A stretch of 64,000 bases of DNA from Lachnospiraceae bacterium (GCA_021202335.1 JAJQDE010000006.1:1-64000); one strand, 5' to 3'; positions 18,927 through 28,803 are shown, counted from the first letter of the stretch. Translations and numbers: made by a program. The notes: generated from the letters alone by a model not told the origin.

Positions 18927-19631
18927 TTATTGCATGGGTTCCTGCGGGTTATCCTTTCGCACCTCATCAAGAAGGTGCTTCATGCGCCGTTCCATCTCGG
19001 AAAGCTCGGCGGAATAATTCCTGAAAGCGTCAGCAGTTTCATCGGGCGTTTCACCCTTGTAGCAGATGCGGTGCTCCATGCTTGCCCATAAGTCCATTGC
19101 AAGTGTGCGGAACTGGATTTCCACGGGGTAATACTGCATTCCCTCAATCCGGTAAACCGGGACGCCGAGCACCATATGGTAGCTTTTATAGCCGCTGCTC
19201 TTTGGATAGTGAACATAATCGCTTTCCTTTAAAATCAGTAAATCCGTCTGTGTTTTCACAAGGGAAAGGATACTGAAAATATCTTCCACAAAATAGCATA
19301 TGACGCGTATGCCTGCAATGTCTGTCAGGTTATCCTTGGCGGTATATGCGGAAATGGGAAGGTTACGAAATGCAAGCTTTTTTTCAATGCTTTTTCTGCT
19401 TTTGATACGAGCCTGTATATTGTGAATAGGATAATCGCGGTACTTTTTCCTGTAATCCTCGTTTAACCCGTTCATGCGAACCTCAAGGCGGGTCATTGCT
19501 TCCCTGTAAGGCTCAACCAACTGGTAGTATTCCTCCTGTGAAATACGCTCGGTTTTGCGGGGCGGAGCCGGGAAGCTGCTGCTCATTTCCCTGACAAGCT
19601 CTTGTCGGTAATCGTTTCTTTCGGCTATCAA
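18927..19631 (-). CDS. GTP pyrophosphokinase family protein (second RelA/SpoT-domain small synthetase)
   Basis: RIKSRKSIEKKL, DIAGIRVICYFVEDIF, PKSSGYKSYHMVLGV, EIQFRTLAMDLWASMEH; TTG start with SD AGGAGG preferred. Confidence 0.88.
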   Translation of the reverse strand: MIAERNDYRQELVREMSSSFPAPPRKTERISQEEYYQLVEPYREAMTRLEVRMNGLNEDYRKKYRDYPIHNIQARIKSRKSIEKKLAFRNLPISAYTAKDNLTDIAGIRVICYFVEDIFSILSLVKTQTDLLILKESDYVHYPKSSGYKSYHMVLGVPVYRIEGMQYYPVEIQFRTLAMDLWASMEHRICYKGETPDETADAFRNYSAELSEMERRMKHLLDEVRKDNPQEPMQ

Positions 19632-19894
19632 TACTGTTACCTCCTGCGAGTGCCACTCACCTGTCCGTATAAGACAATTTATAGGAAACGACAAATATTT
19701 TTGTTGCTTCTTAGTAAATTATACTCTAACAGAATATTGAAAGCAATTAAAAATATATAAAGTTCACAAAAGTTCACAAAAACTGCACAAAAATTCAAAA
19801 TAACCGGTAGTATTTCCGGGCGTTTTGATGTTATAATAGCAACATAAGTGAGTAAAACCGCAGATAAAAAGAATGAATGGAGGAAAGGTTGAAA

Positions 19895-20533
19895 ATGAAG
19901 ATTGCATTGATTAACGAAAACAGTCAGGCGGCAAAGAACGCCATGGTTTGTGAAACACTGAAAAAGGTTGTGGAGCCGATGGGACATGAGGTATATAATT
20001 ACGGCATGTATACGGCGGAGGACGAGCATCAGCTTACATATGTGCAGAACGGTATTTTGGCGGCGGTTCTGTTAAATTCCGGCGCGGCGGATTTTGTGAT
20101 TACGGGCTGCGGCACGGGCGAGGGCGCGATGCTTGCCTGCAATTCATTTCCGAAGGTGCTGTGCGGACATATTGAGTCGCCGCTTGACGCGTATCTGTTT
20201 TCACAGGTAAACGACGGAAACGGTGTTGCGCTTCCCTTTGCGGAGAACTTTGGCTGGGGCGGAGAGCTGAACCTTGAGTATATTTTCGAGAAGCTTTTCT
20301 GCACTCCGGGAGGCGGCGGTTATCCGAAGGAGAGAGTCGTGCCCGAGCAGAGAAACAAGAAAATCCTTGACGAGGTAAAGGCCGTTACACATGCCGATAT
20401 CTGCGATATTCTGCCAAAGCTTGACAGGGAGCTGTGCAGGGGCGCTCTGAGCGGTGCGAAATTTCAGGAGTATTTCTTTGCAAACTGCAAGGACGAGAGA
20501 ATTGCCGAAGCAGTGAAGGCTGTTTTGGCATAA
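19895..20533 (+). CDS. RpiB/LacA/LacB family sugar-phosphate isomerase
   Basis: MKIALINENSQAAKN, DFVITGCGTGEGAMLACN; SD ggagg. Confidence 0.85.
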   Translation: MKIALINENSQAAKNAMVCETLKKVVEPMGHEVYNYGMYTAEDEHQLTYVQNGILAAVLLNSGAADFVITGCGTGEGAMLACNSFPKVLCGHIESPLDAYLFSQVNDGNGVALPFAENFGWGGELNLEYIFEKLFCTPGGGGYPKERVVPEQRNKKILDEVKAVTHADICDILPKLDRELCRGALSGAKFQEYFFANCKDERIAEAVKAVLA

Positions 20534-20548
20534 GGGGCGCGGTGCGGT

Positions 20549-20725
20549 ATGCTGCTTGATAAAATTTACTATACGGTGCACAGGCTGGATGGCGACTATG
20601 CGTATCTTGTAAGGGAGGACGACAGCGCGGCGGAGGAGAAATGCGTCGCAAGGGCGCTGCTTCCGGCAGAGCTTTCGGAAGGCTCGCGCCTTTTATATGA
20701 AATGCTTGAGTACAGCTTAATCTGA
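20549..20725 (+). CDS. DUF3006-like small protein, 58 aa
   Basis: MLLDKIYYTVHRLDGDYAYLVREDDSAAEEKCVARALLPAELSEGSRLLYEMLEYSLI; adjacent to nuclease gene. Confidence 0.55.
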   Translation: MLLDKIYYTVHRLDGDYAYLVREDDSAAEEKCVARALLPAELSEGSRLLYEMLEYSLI

Positions 20726-20747
20726 CATATTTAGAGGCAGACCGATT

Positions 20748-21716
20748 ATGAAAAGAAAATTGGGCTTATGGATTGTTCTGTGCGTTTTGCTGCTGCTTAA
20801 CGGCTGTGCGGAGAGCAGCCTGCCTGCCGGAGAGGAGTCCGGCGGCGTTTACCGCGGCGCCGGCTTGCAGGAGGATATTTCCGAGGAGGTTCAGACATTC
20901 TCGGGCGGGGCGTATGCCGTGCTCAACGGCAATATTCCGCTCTTTACTGATGAGGAAAGGAAAAGCACGGATGCGTTTGAGCAGTACAGTGAGCTTGATG
21001 AGCTGGGGAGCTGCGGCGCCGCCTTTGCAAACATCTGCCGCGAGCTAATGCCGACGCAGGAGCGCGAGCCAATCGGACAGATAAAGCCGTCGGGCTGGCA
21101 GCTTGTAAAATATGACTTTATCGACGGCAATTATCTCTATAACCGATGCCACTTAATCGGCTATCAACTGGCGGGTGAAAATGCAAATGAAAAAAATCTC
21201 ATAACAGGCACGCGGTTTTTAAACGTTTCGGGGATGCTTCCCTTTGAGAACGAAGTGGCTGATTATATCCGTGAAACGGATAATCATGTCCTGTACCGTG
21301 TGACGCCTGTTTTTGAGGGTGATAATTTGGTGGCGTCCGGCGTTACGATGGAGGCGTATTCGGTTGAGGACATGGGAGAGGGCATTTGCTTTTATGTCTA
21401 TGCATATAATTGCCAGCCCGGAGTGGAGATTGACTATGCCGCGGGGGATAGCAAACTTTCGTCAGAAAGTTTACTTTCGGAAGAAAGTATAATTTCGGAA
21501 GAAAGTATATTTTCATCAGATAGCCAACTTTCTAATGAAAGTTTGGCGTCAGAGGATGGAGTTTCCTATATTTTAAACACCAACACAAAGAAATTTCATT
21601 TGCCCGATTGCGAGAGCGTTGCGGAAATGAGCGGGAAAAATAAAAAAGAGGTAACGGACAGCCGCGAGGAGATTATCAATGAGGGATATTCTCCATGCAA
21701 GCGGTGCAAGCCATAA
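20748..21716 (+). CDS. DNA/RNA non-specific endonuclease (lipoprotein) with C-terminal CxxC metal-binding tail
   Basis: Lipobox LLLNGCA; GNYLYNRCHLIGYQLAGENANEKNLITGTRFLN; C-terminal FHLPDCESV...YSPCKRCKP. Confidence 0.88.
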   Translation: MKRKLGLWIVLCVLLLLNGCAESSLPAGEESGGVYRGAGLQEDISEEVQTFSGGAYAVLNGNIPLFTDEERKSTDAFEQYSELDELGSCGAAFANICRELMPTQEREPIGQIKPSGWQLVKYDFIDGNYLYNRCHLIGYQLAGENANEKNLITGTRFLNVSGMLPFENEVADYIRETDNHVLYRVTPVFEGDNLVASGVTMEAYSVEDMGEGICFYVYAYNCQPGVEIDYAAGDSKLSSESLLSEESIISEESIFSSDSQLSNESLASEDGVSYILNTNTKKFHLPDCESVAEMSGKNKKEVTDSREEIINEGYSPCKRCKP

Positions 21717-21749
21717 AAAGCCGCCCGGCATTGTACGGGCGGCTTTTTT
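21715..21749 (+). terminator. Intrinsic terminator
   Basis: GCCGCCCG gcattgta CGGGCGGC TTTTTT. Confidence 0.85.
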
Positions 21750-21751
21750 GG

Positions 21752-21854
21752 AACATGCGGAACATGCGGAATGTGCAGAATGTGCAGAATGTGCAGAATG
21801 TGCAGAATGTGCCAACGGCACATTCCGGCACATTCCGGCACATTCCGCACATTC
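21752..21854. repeat. Tandem 9-mers and opposed tandem 10-mers forming imperfect long inverted repeat
   Basis: AACATGCGG x2, AATGTGCAG x4, AATGTGCC / GGCACATTCC x3, GCACATTC. Confidence 0.85.
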
Positions 21855-21855
21855 T

Positions 21856-22863
21856 TTAATCATGATAAACCAATGCGTAAACCGTTGACGGATAATCCGT
21901 GGTGAATGTAATGGTGTTATCGTCCGTATCTTCATCGGCGAGGATATTGACCACACCGTTGCCGAGCTGTATCAGAGAGAACTGTCTGCCGGGATACTTG
22001 TAGGCGTTTGGTATTTCCATGGAATATGTGACAGGCGTGTCAGTATTTTTGATAACAGTGTCGTTCAGGTTCAGCGACACATTATATGCGCCGATGTACT
22101 CGTTATCCCCTATCACAAGCGCAAATATCTCAAGCGCGGCCTTGCCCTGAAGATTGCTCTGAGTGGTTATTGCGGTGAGGTAATGCAGGTCGCCCGATAC
22201 CTTCTTCACCTTTGTGTCTAAATTAATGTACGGGTAGCTTGGATTTGTGGTGTCGTCATAGTCGTCGGACGATACCACGTTAAAGAGCTTATCCCCGGAT
22301 TTCTGTTTTACCAGACGCGTCATATAGTTGTTTGCGAACACATAGTAATAATCCCCATTGTTGTTGGCAAGCGCAAACTGCACGATGCTGTCAAGCGACG
22401 TATATGGGATTTTTTCGCCTATCAGCTCGGTAGACATATTCGTGCCGAGGAAATTGAAACGGCAGCCCTCTCCCGCGCCCGCAAAAACCGTGCCGTCCTC
22501 AAGGAACACGCTCGCGTTCATCGTTACCTTTTGAAGATAATTCATATCGGAAAAGGCTCTTGAGCCGATGGAGGTAATCCCGTCATAGACAAGAATTTCA
22601 TAGACCGAAATGTTAAAGGTATTCCACGGCCTGTTGCCGAGAGCGTCGGCAGAGTAGGAGGGGACTGCTCCCGTTCCCTGCACATGGAGTACGTTTCCTA
22701 TAAGCTTTACTGTCAGATTCGTGCCGTCTCCGTCTGAGAGCGTCCAGGTCAGATTGCCCGCGTCAGTCCACACGGCGTTATCCTCAGCCGCGTCCGACTC
22801 AAGGGCGGGCACGCATACAAGGAGGAAAAGCAGACTGAAAAAAGAAATTAATAGTTTTTTCAT
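21856..22863 (-). CDS. Secreted protein, hypothetical (LRR_5-like segment)
   Basis: Signal peptide MKKLLISFFSLLFLLVCVPALESDA; ITSIGSRAFSDMNYLQKVTMNASV; SD AAAGGAG. Confidence 0.75.
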   Translation of the reverse strand: MKKLLISFFSLLFLLVCVPALESDAAEDNAVWTDAGNLTWTLSDGDGTNLTVKLIGNVLHVQGTGAVPSYSADALGNRPWNTFNISVYEILVYDGITSIGSRAFSDMNYLQKVTMNASVFLEDGTVFAGAGEGCRFNFLGTNMSTELIGEKIPYTSLDSIVQFALANNNGDYYYVFANNYMTRLVKQKSGDKLFNVVSSDDYDDTTNPSYPYINLDTKVKKVSGDLHYLTAITTQSNLQGKAALEIFALVIGDNEYIGAYNVSLNLNDTVIKNTDTPVTYSMEIPNAYKYPGRQFSLIQLGNGVVNILADEDTDDNTITFTTDYPSTVYALVYHD

Positions 22864-23074
22864 GGGTTTTAATGCTCCTTTCAGATTATTGAAAATCAGG
22901 GTTTTATTTACATTTATTGTATAATTTGCCGGTTAAGCTGTCAACTGAAATGAATGTCAAAATTTTGTGAACAGCCTTCCCATTTTTATTTCCGGCGCGG
23001 TTTACAAGCCTCTTTTTTTATGTTAGATTAGACAATAGGAAAAAAGATATAAACAGGAAGGGTGATTTGATCAA

Positions 23075-25048
23075 ATGCAGAGCAAAGGGAAATATTACAT
23101 TACGACGGCGATTGCCTACACATCAGGCAAGCCGCATATAGGAAATAATTATGAAATCGTGCTTGCCGACAGCATTGCGCGCTATAAGAGGAAGGACGGC
23201 TACGACGTGTTTTTCCAGACGGGCACGGACGAGCACGGGCAGAAGATTGAGCTTAAGGCGGCGGAAGCAGGCGTGACGCCTAAGGAGTTTGTCGATGAGG
23301 TGGCAGGCACCATCAGGGGGCTTTGCGATTTGCTCCATATCTCATACGACAAATTCATCAGGACGACAGACCCCGACCACGAAAAACAGGTGCAGAAAAT
23401 TTTCAGGCGCCTTTACAATCAGGGAGATATTTATAAGGGCGCATATGAGGGTCTTTACTGTACGCCCTGCGAGTCATTTTGGACGGAGTCGCAGTTAAAG
23501 GATGGGAAATGCCCCGACTGCGGGCGCGAGGTAAAGCCTGCAAAGGAGGAGGCATATTTCTTCAAAATGAGCAAGTACGCGGACAGGCTTATAGACCATA
23601 TCAATAAGCACCCTGAGTTTATTCAGCCCGTTTCGAGAAAGAACGAGATGATGAACAATTTCCTCCTGCCGGGCTTACAGGATTTATGCGTGTCGCGCAC
23701 CTCGTTTAAGTGGGGAATCCCCGTGGATTTTGACGAGAACCACGTCGTTTACGTGTGGCTTGACGCGCTGACAAACTATATCACGGGAATCGGCTACGAT
23801 GCGGACGGTGAAAGCTCCGAGCAGTATAAAAAGCTTTGGCCTGCCGACCTTCATTTAATCGGAAAGGATATAATCCGCTTTCACACTATTTACTGGCCGA
23901 TTTTCCTTATGGCGCTCGGCGAGGAGCTGCCGCATCAGGTATTCGGGCATCCCTGGCTTTTGCAGAATAATGACAAGATGAGCAAGTCGAAGGGCAATAT
24001 TATCTATGCGGACGATTTGGCGGAGCTGTTTGGCGTCGACGCCGTGCGGTATTTTGTGCTCCATGAAATGCCTTTTGAAAATGACGGCTCGATTACGTGG
24101 GATTTGATGACGGAGCGTTTTAACTCCGACCTTGCGAATACGCTTGGCAATCTGGTAAACCGCACAATTTCCATGAGCCGGAAATATTTTGACGGAGTGG
24201 TTTCGGACAGGGGCGCGGCGGAGGCGCCGGATGATGATTTAAAGGCTGTGGCGACAGGCGTTTACGATAAGGTGGAGGCGAAAATGGACAGCCTGCGCGT
24301 TGCCGACGCGCTGACGGAGATTTTGAATTTGTTCAAGCGCTGCAATAAATATATTGATGAGACGCAGCCGTGGGTGCTTGCAAAGGACGAGTCAAGGAAG
24401 GACAGGCTTGCGACGGTGCTTTATAATCTTGTGGAAAGCATTTGCATAGGCGCGTCGCTGCTGGAGCCGTTTATGCCGGAAACCGCGGCGAGGATTGTAA
24501 AGCAGTTAAACTGCGATATGCGCGGCTTTGAGTCGACCAAAACCTTTGGCATTTATCCGTCGGGAACGTGTGTAACGGACGCGCCTGAGATATTGTTTGC
24601 GCGGCTTGACCCGAAGGAAATCGAGGCAAAGGTGGAGGAGATTGCACAAAAACAGCTGGCAGCCTCCGGAGCCGCAAAAGAAGCGGAGGATGACAAGAGT
24701 GTCATTGATATAGAGCCGAAGGAAGAAATCACATATGATGATTTTGCGAAAATGCAGTTTCAGATTGGCGAGATTATTTCCTGTGAGGCAGTGCCTAAGT
24801 CTAAGAAGCTGCTTTGCAGTCAGGTGAAAATCGGCTCGCAGGTAAAGCAGATTGTGTCGGGCATCAAGGCTTACTATACGCCTGAGGAGATGGTTGGCAA
24901 AAAGGTTATGGTGCTTGTGAATTTAAAGCCGGCAAAGCTTGCGGGTGTGATGTCGGAGGGAATGCTTCTGTGCGCGGAGGATGCGGACGGCGCCCTTGCG
25001 CTTATGACTGCGGAAAAGCCTATGCCGTCAGGAGCAGTAATAGCATGA
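23075..25048 (+). CDS. metG: Methionyl-tRNA synthetase
   Basis: YITTAIAYTSGKPHIGNNYE, CPDCG zinc site, DKMSKSKGN, C-terminal tRNA-binding domain FAKMQFQIGEIISCE. Confidence 0.96.
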   Translation: MQSKGKYYITTAIAYTSGKPHIGNNYEIVLADSIARYKRKDGYDVFFQTGTDEHGQKIELKAAEAGVTPKEFVDEVAGTIRGLCDLLHISYDKFIRTTDPDHEKQVQKIFRRLYNQGDIYKGAYEGLYCTPCESFWTESQLKDGKCPDCGREVKPAKEEAYFFKMSKYADRLIDHINKHPEFIQPVSRKNEMMNNFLLPGLQDLCVSRTSFKWGIPVDFDENHVVYVWLDALTNYITGIGYDADGESSEQYKKLWPADLHLIGKDIIRFHTIYWPIFLMALGEELPHQVFGHPWLLQNNDKMSKSKGNIIYADDLAELFGVDAVRYFVLHEMPFENDGSITWDLMTERFNSDLANTLGNLVNRTISMSRKYFDGVVSDRGAAEAPDDDLKAVATGVYDKVEAKMDSLRVADALTEILNLFKRCNKYIDETQPWVLAKDESRKDRLATVLYNLVESICIGASLLEPFMPETAARIVKQLNCDMRGFESTKTFGIYPSGTCVTDAPEILFARLDPKEIEAKVEEIAQKQLAASGAAKEAEDDKSVIDIEPKEEITYDDFAKMQFQIGEIISCEAVPKSKKLLCSQVKIGSQVKQIVSGIKAYYTPEEMVGKKVMVLVNLKPAKLAGVMSEGMLLCAEDADGALALMTAEKPMPSGAVIA

Positions 25049-25126
25049 AAAATAATTCTAAGGCATCAAAATACGCTGCCTAAGAATTATTAAGTTTCAT
25101 GCAGATTGCCAACAAGGGAGTTTAAC

Positions 25127-25813
25127 ATGATAAAATTAAGCGCAGAAGCGATTATATTTGACCTGGACGGGACCATGTGGGACGCAGTGGACGGTATTCT
25201 GTTTACATGGAATATGGTTGTGGCAAAGCACCCCGAGTGCGGGCGGGGCGCCATCTCAGCGCAGGAGCTGGGCGGCTGCCTCGGGCTTCCGATGACAGCC
25301 ATCGCGCAAAGGCTCTTTCCCGGATTGGCGCCTGAAAAGCATCAGACGCTTTTGGACGAGTGCTGCGCGCTGGAAAATGCATATTTAAGCGAGCATGGGG
25401 GAAAGCTTTATCCGAGGCTTGAGGAAACGCTGCTTGAGCTGAAAAAAAGCTATCGGCTTTTCGTGGTGAGCAATTGTCAGAAGGGCTATATCGAGAGCTT
25501 TATCAAGGCGCACGGGCTTGAAAAATGCTTTGACGACATCGAGTGCTGGGGCAACAATCTGCTTCCGAAGGGTGAAAATAATAAGCTCATCATGAAAAGA
25601 AACAATGTGACAAGGGCAGTGTATGTCGGCGACACGGCGGGCGACGAGGAGTCGGCAAGGCTGGCGGGAATCCCGTTTGTCTTTGCGGAATATGGCTTTG
25701 GGGAAGCCGCCGCGCCGGATTATGTGCTGACCGAATTTGCAGGGCTGCCAAAGGTCATGGAAAATATAAGCTTTAAGGAGGAAACGGATTATGGTAAAGA
25801 AGATATCAAATAA
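25127..25813 (+). CDS. HAD family hydrolase
   Basis: IIFDLDGTMWDA, LFVVSNCQKGYIE, AVYVGDTAGDEESARLAGIPFVF. Confidence 0.9.
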   Translation: MIKLSAEAIIFDLDGTMWDAVDGILFTWNMVVAKHPECGRGAISAQELGGCLGLPMTAIAQRLFPGLAPEKHQTLLDECCALENAYLSEHGGKLYPRLEETLLELKKSYRLFVVSNCQKGYIESFIKAHGLEKCFDDIECWGNNLLPKGENNKLIMKRNNVTRAVYVGDTAGDEESARLAGIPFVFAEYGFGEAAAPDYVLTEFAGLPKVMENISFKEETDYGKEDIK

Positions 25814-26102
25814 CGATATGAGCGAGGCGTTGGAGAGCGGGCTTGCGCTCGTGGACTTTTCCGCAGGTTGGTGCGGACCGTGCAAGATGCTGGCTCCCGT
25901 TTTGGAGGAGCTTTCGCAGGAGCTTGACGGAAAGCTCGGCTTTTTCAATGCAGATGTTGACGAAAACGATGAGCTGGCATTAAAATACGGCATCCGCAAC
26001 ATCCCGGCGCTCATTGTCTTTAAGAACGGAGAGCCTGCTGAAAGAAGCGTCGGCTTTATGCCAAAGGAAAAGCTCAAGGAGTTTATTAAGGCGCAGCTTT
26101 AG
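25791..26102 (+). CDS. trxA: Thioredoxin
   Basis: LVDFSAGWCGPCKMLAPVLEEL. Confidence 0.95.
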   Translation: MVKKISNNDMSEALESGLALVDFSAGWCGPCKMLAPVLEELSQELDGKLGFFNADVDENDELALKYGIRNIPALIVFKNGEPAERSVGFMPKEKLKEFIKAQL

Positions 26103-26295
26103 AGCCGGAAAAGCTCACCACGCGGCTGTCAAATAAAAAAATAAGGGATTTAAAAATTTGACATTATATTGTATAATAGATAGAATGAAAATGGAATTTA
26201 TAAAAAACAATAAAAAAACAACAAAATCTAACGCCGCTTATCCGTGGACGGTTCTGATACGGGGCGGTACAAAAAGCAAAAGGAGAGACATCGAA

Positions 26296-28746
26296 ATGCC
26301 AAAAAAACCGGTTATTGACAAGGAAATGTTTAAACGCAGCGTTTTATATAATGTAAAGACGCTGTACAGGAAAAATCTTGAGGAGGCGACGGACCAGCAG
26401 ATTTTCCAGGCAGTATCTTATGCGGTAAAGGACGCCATAGTGGACAATTGGATTACGACGCAGGAGGCGTATGACGAGAAGGATCCGAAGATTGTCTATT
26501 ATATGTCGATGGAGTTTCTGATGGGGCGTGCGCTCGGCAACAATATGATTAATCTTATGGCATATAAGGAGTTTGCGCAGGCGCTTGAGGAGCTTGGGCT
26601 TGACATCAACACGATTGAGGATAAGGAGCCTGATGCGGCGCTTGGAAACGGCGGACTCGGACGTCTTGCGGCATGCTTCCTCGACTCGCTTGCAACACTC
26701 GGATATTCCGCATACGGCTGCGGCATCCGTTACCGTTACGGTATGTTCAAGCAGGAAATCAGGGACGGCTATCAGAGAGAGGTTCCCGACGACTGGCTTC
26801 GTGACGGCAACCCGTTTGAGCTGCGCCGCCCTGAATATACAAAGGTCATTAAATTTGGCGGAAACGTTGCGTGCAGGGAGGAGAACGGCAGATTAATCTG
26901 GTATCAGGAAAATTATCAGTCCGTTAAGGCGGTTCCCTATGACATGCCAATTGTCGGATACGGCAACGGCATCGTGAACACGCTCAGGATTTGGGACGCG
27001 GAGCCGATGGACTGCTTCAGCCTTGACTCGTTTGACAAGGGCGATTATCAGAAGGCTGTGGAGCAGACAAATCTTGCGAGAAACATTGTCGAGGTGCTCT
27101 ATCCCAATGACAACCATATTTCCGGCAAGGAGCTGCGCTTAAAGCAGCAGTATTTCTTTATTTCAGCATCGGTGCAGACCGCGATTGAGAAGTATATGTC
27201 AAAGCATGATGATATCCACGGCTTCCCTGAGAAGGTGACTTTCCAGCTCAACGACACGCATCCAACGGTGGCTATCGCGGAGCTTATGAGAATCCTTCTC
27301 GATGAGTACGGGCTTGAGTGGGACGAGGCATGGGAGATTACGACTAAAACCTGCGCCTACACAAACCACACAATCATGGCGGAGGCGCTTGAGAAGTGGC
27401 CCGTGGATTTATTCCAAAGGCTCCTTCCGAGAATTTATCAGATTGTGGAGGAGATTAACCGCCGCTTCCTGCTGGACATCGTAAACAGATATCCCGAGCC
27501 TGCCGACAAGATTAAGAAAATGGCGATTATTGCGGACGGACAGGTGAAGATGGCACATATGGCGATTGTCGCGGGTTACAGCGTAAACGGCGTGGCAAGG
27601 CTTCACACGGAAATCTTGAAAAATCAGGAGCTTAAGGACTTCTATGAGATGTTCCCGCAGAAGTTCAACAATAAGACAAACGGCATCACGCAAAGACGTT
27701 TTCTGCTGCACGGCAATCCGCTGCTGGCAGACTGGGTTACGGATAAGGTCGGCGACGGCTGGATTACGGACCTTCCCGTGATTGAGGGCATTGCAAAGTA
27801 TGCATCGGACGCAAAGGCGCAGAAAGAGTTTATGGCAATCAAGCGCAAAAATAAGGTGCGTCTTGCAAAGTACATCAAGGAGCACAATGGTATTGACGTA
27901 GACCCCGACTCAATCTTTGACGTGCAGGTTAAGCGCCTTCATGAATACAAGAGGCAGCTGCTCAACATTCTGCATGTAATGTACTTATATAATCAGATGA
28001 AGGAAAATTCGGGCATGGAGTTCTGCCCGAGAACCTTTATATTCGGCGCAAAGGCGGCGGCAGGCTATAAGAATGCGAAGCTCACAATCAAGCTGATTAA
28101 TTCGGTTGCGGACAAGATTAACAACGACCCTGTCGTAAAAAACAGGATTAAGGTTGTGTTTATTGAGAATTACAGAGTTTCCAACGCGGAGCTTATTTTC
28201 GCGGCTGCTGATGTTTCCGAGCAGATATCGACGGCGTCTAAGGAAGCGAGCGGTACGGGCAACATGAAGTTTATGTTAAACGGGGCGCTCACGCTTGGCA
28301 CGATGGACGGCGCAAATGTCGAAATCGTTGAGGAGGTTGGCGCGGAGAACGCGTTTATCTTTGGACTCAGCTCCGATGAGGTTATCCGTTTTGAGAATTA
28401 CGGCGGCTACAATCCGATGGATATTTACAACAGTGACGCGGATATCCGAAGGGTTGTCGACCAGCTTGTGGACGGCACTTATGCTGACGACAGGGAGCTG
28501 TTTCGGAGCCTTTATAACTCGCTGCTCAACACACTTGACACGGACAGGGCGGACCGCTACTTCATATTGAAGGACTTCCGCTCATACGCAGAGGCGCAGA
28601 AGAAGGTGGAGAAGGCTTATCTGAACACAAGCGGCTGGGCAAAGAGCGCGATGCTGAATGTTGCAAAGGTTGGCAAGTTCACCTCTGACAGAACCATTCA
28701 GGAGTATGTTGACGAAATCTGGCACTTAGACAAAGTCGTATTATAG
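26296..28746 (+). CDS. glgP: Glycogen/starch/alpha-glucan phosphorylase
   Basis: YYMSMEFLMGRALGNN, EASGTGNMKFMLNGALTLGTMDGANVEI (PLP site). Confidence 0.95.
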   Translation: MPKKPVIDKEMFKRSVLYNVKTLYRKNLEEATDQQIFQAVSYAVKDAIVDNWITTQEAYDEKDPKIVYYMSMEFLMGRALGNNMINLMAYKEFAQALEELGLDINTIEDKEPDAALGNGGLGRLAACFLDSLATLGYSAYGCGIRYRYGMFKQEIRDGYQREVPDDWLRDGNPFELRRPEYTKVIKFGGNVACREENGRLIWYQENYQSVKAVPYDMPIVGYGNGIVNTLRIWDAEPMDCFSLDSFDKGDYQKAVEQTNLARNIVEVLYPNDNHISGKELRLKQQYFFISASVQTAIEKYMSKHDDIHGFPEKVTFQLNDTHPTVAIAELMRILLDEYGLEWDEAWEITTKTCAYTNHTIMAEALEKWPVDLFQRLLPRIYQIVEEINRRFLLDIVNRYPEPADKIKKMAIIADGQVKMAHMAIVAGYSVNGVARLHTEILKNQELKDFYEMFPQKFNNKTNGITQRRFLLHGNPLLADWVTDKVGDGWITDLPVIEGIAKYASDAKAQKEFMAIKRKNKVRLAKYIKEHNGIDVDPDSIFDVQVKRLHEYKRQLLNILHVMYLYNQMKENSGMEFCPRTFIFGAKAAAGYKNAKLTIKLINSVADKINNDPVVKNRIKVVFIENYRVSNAELIFAAADVSEQISTASKEASGTGNMKFMLNGALTLGTMDGANVEIVEEVGAENAFIFGLSSDEVIRFENYGGYNPMDIYNSDADIRRVVDQLVDGTYADDRELFRSLYNSLLNTLDTDRADRYFILKDFRSYAEAQKKVEKAYLNTSGWAKSAMLNVAKVGKFTSDRTIQEYVDEIWHLDKVVL

Positions 28747-28749
28747 ACA

Positions 28750-28784
28750 ACATAAATGCAGGCCCTCAGGGCTTGCATTTATGC
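28750..28784 (+). terminator. Long hairpin between glgP and pyrK
   Basis: GCATAAATGCA-GCCC...GGGC-TGCATTTATGC style stem (CATAAATGCA/TGCATTTATG perfect 10 bp); U-run weak. Confidence 0.5.
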
Positions 28785-28803
28785 TTTAATATGGAGAGGG
28801 AAT

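Noticed and set aside
21750-21860. Possible CRISPR array from repeated 9-10 bp words
   Set aside because: No spacers, units are contiguous and too short, no cas genes in window.
22920-23074. Possible T-box/SAM riboswitch upstream of metG
   Set aside because: No T-box sequence (TGGNACCGCG) or antiterminator seen; leader too short.
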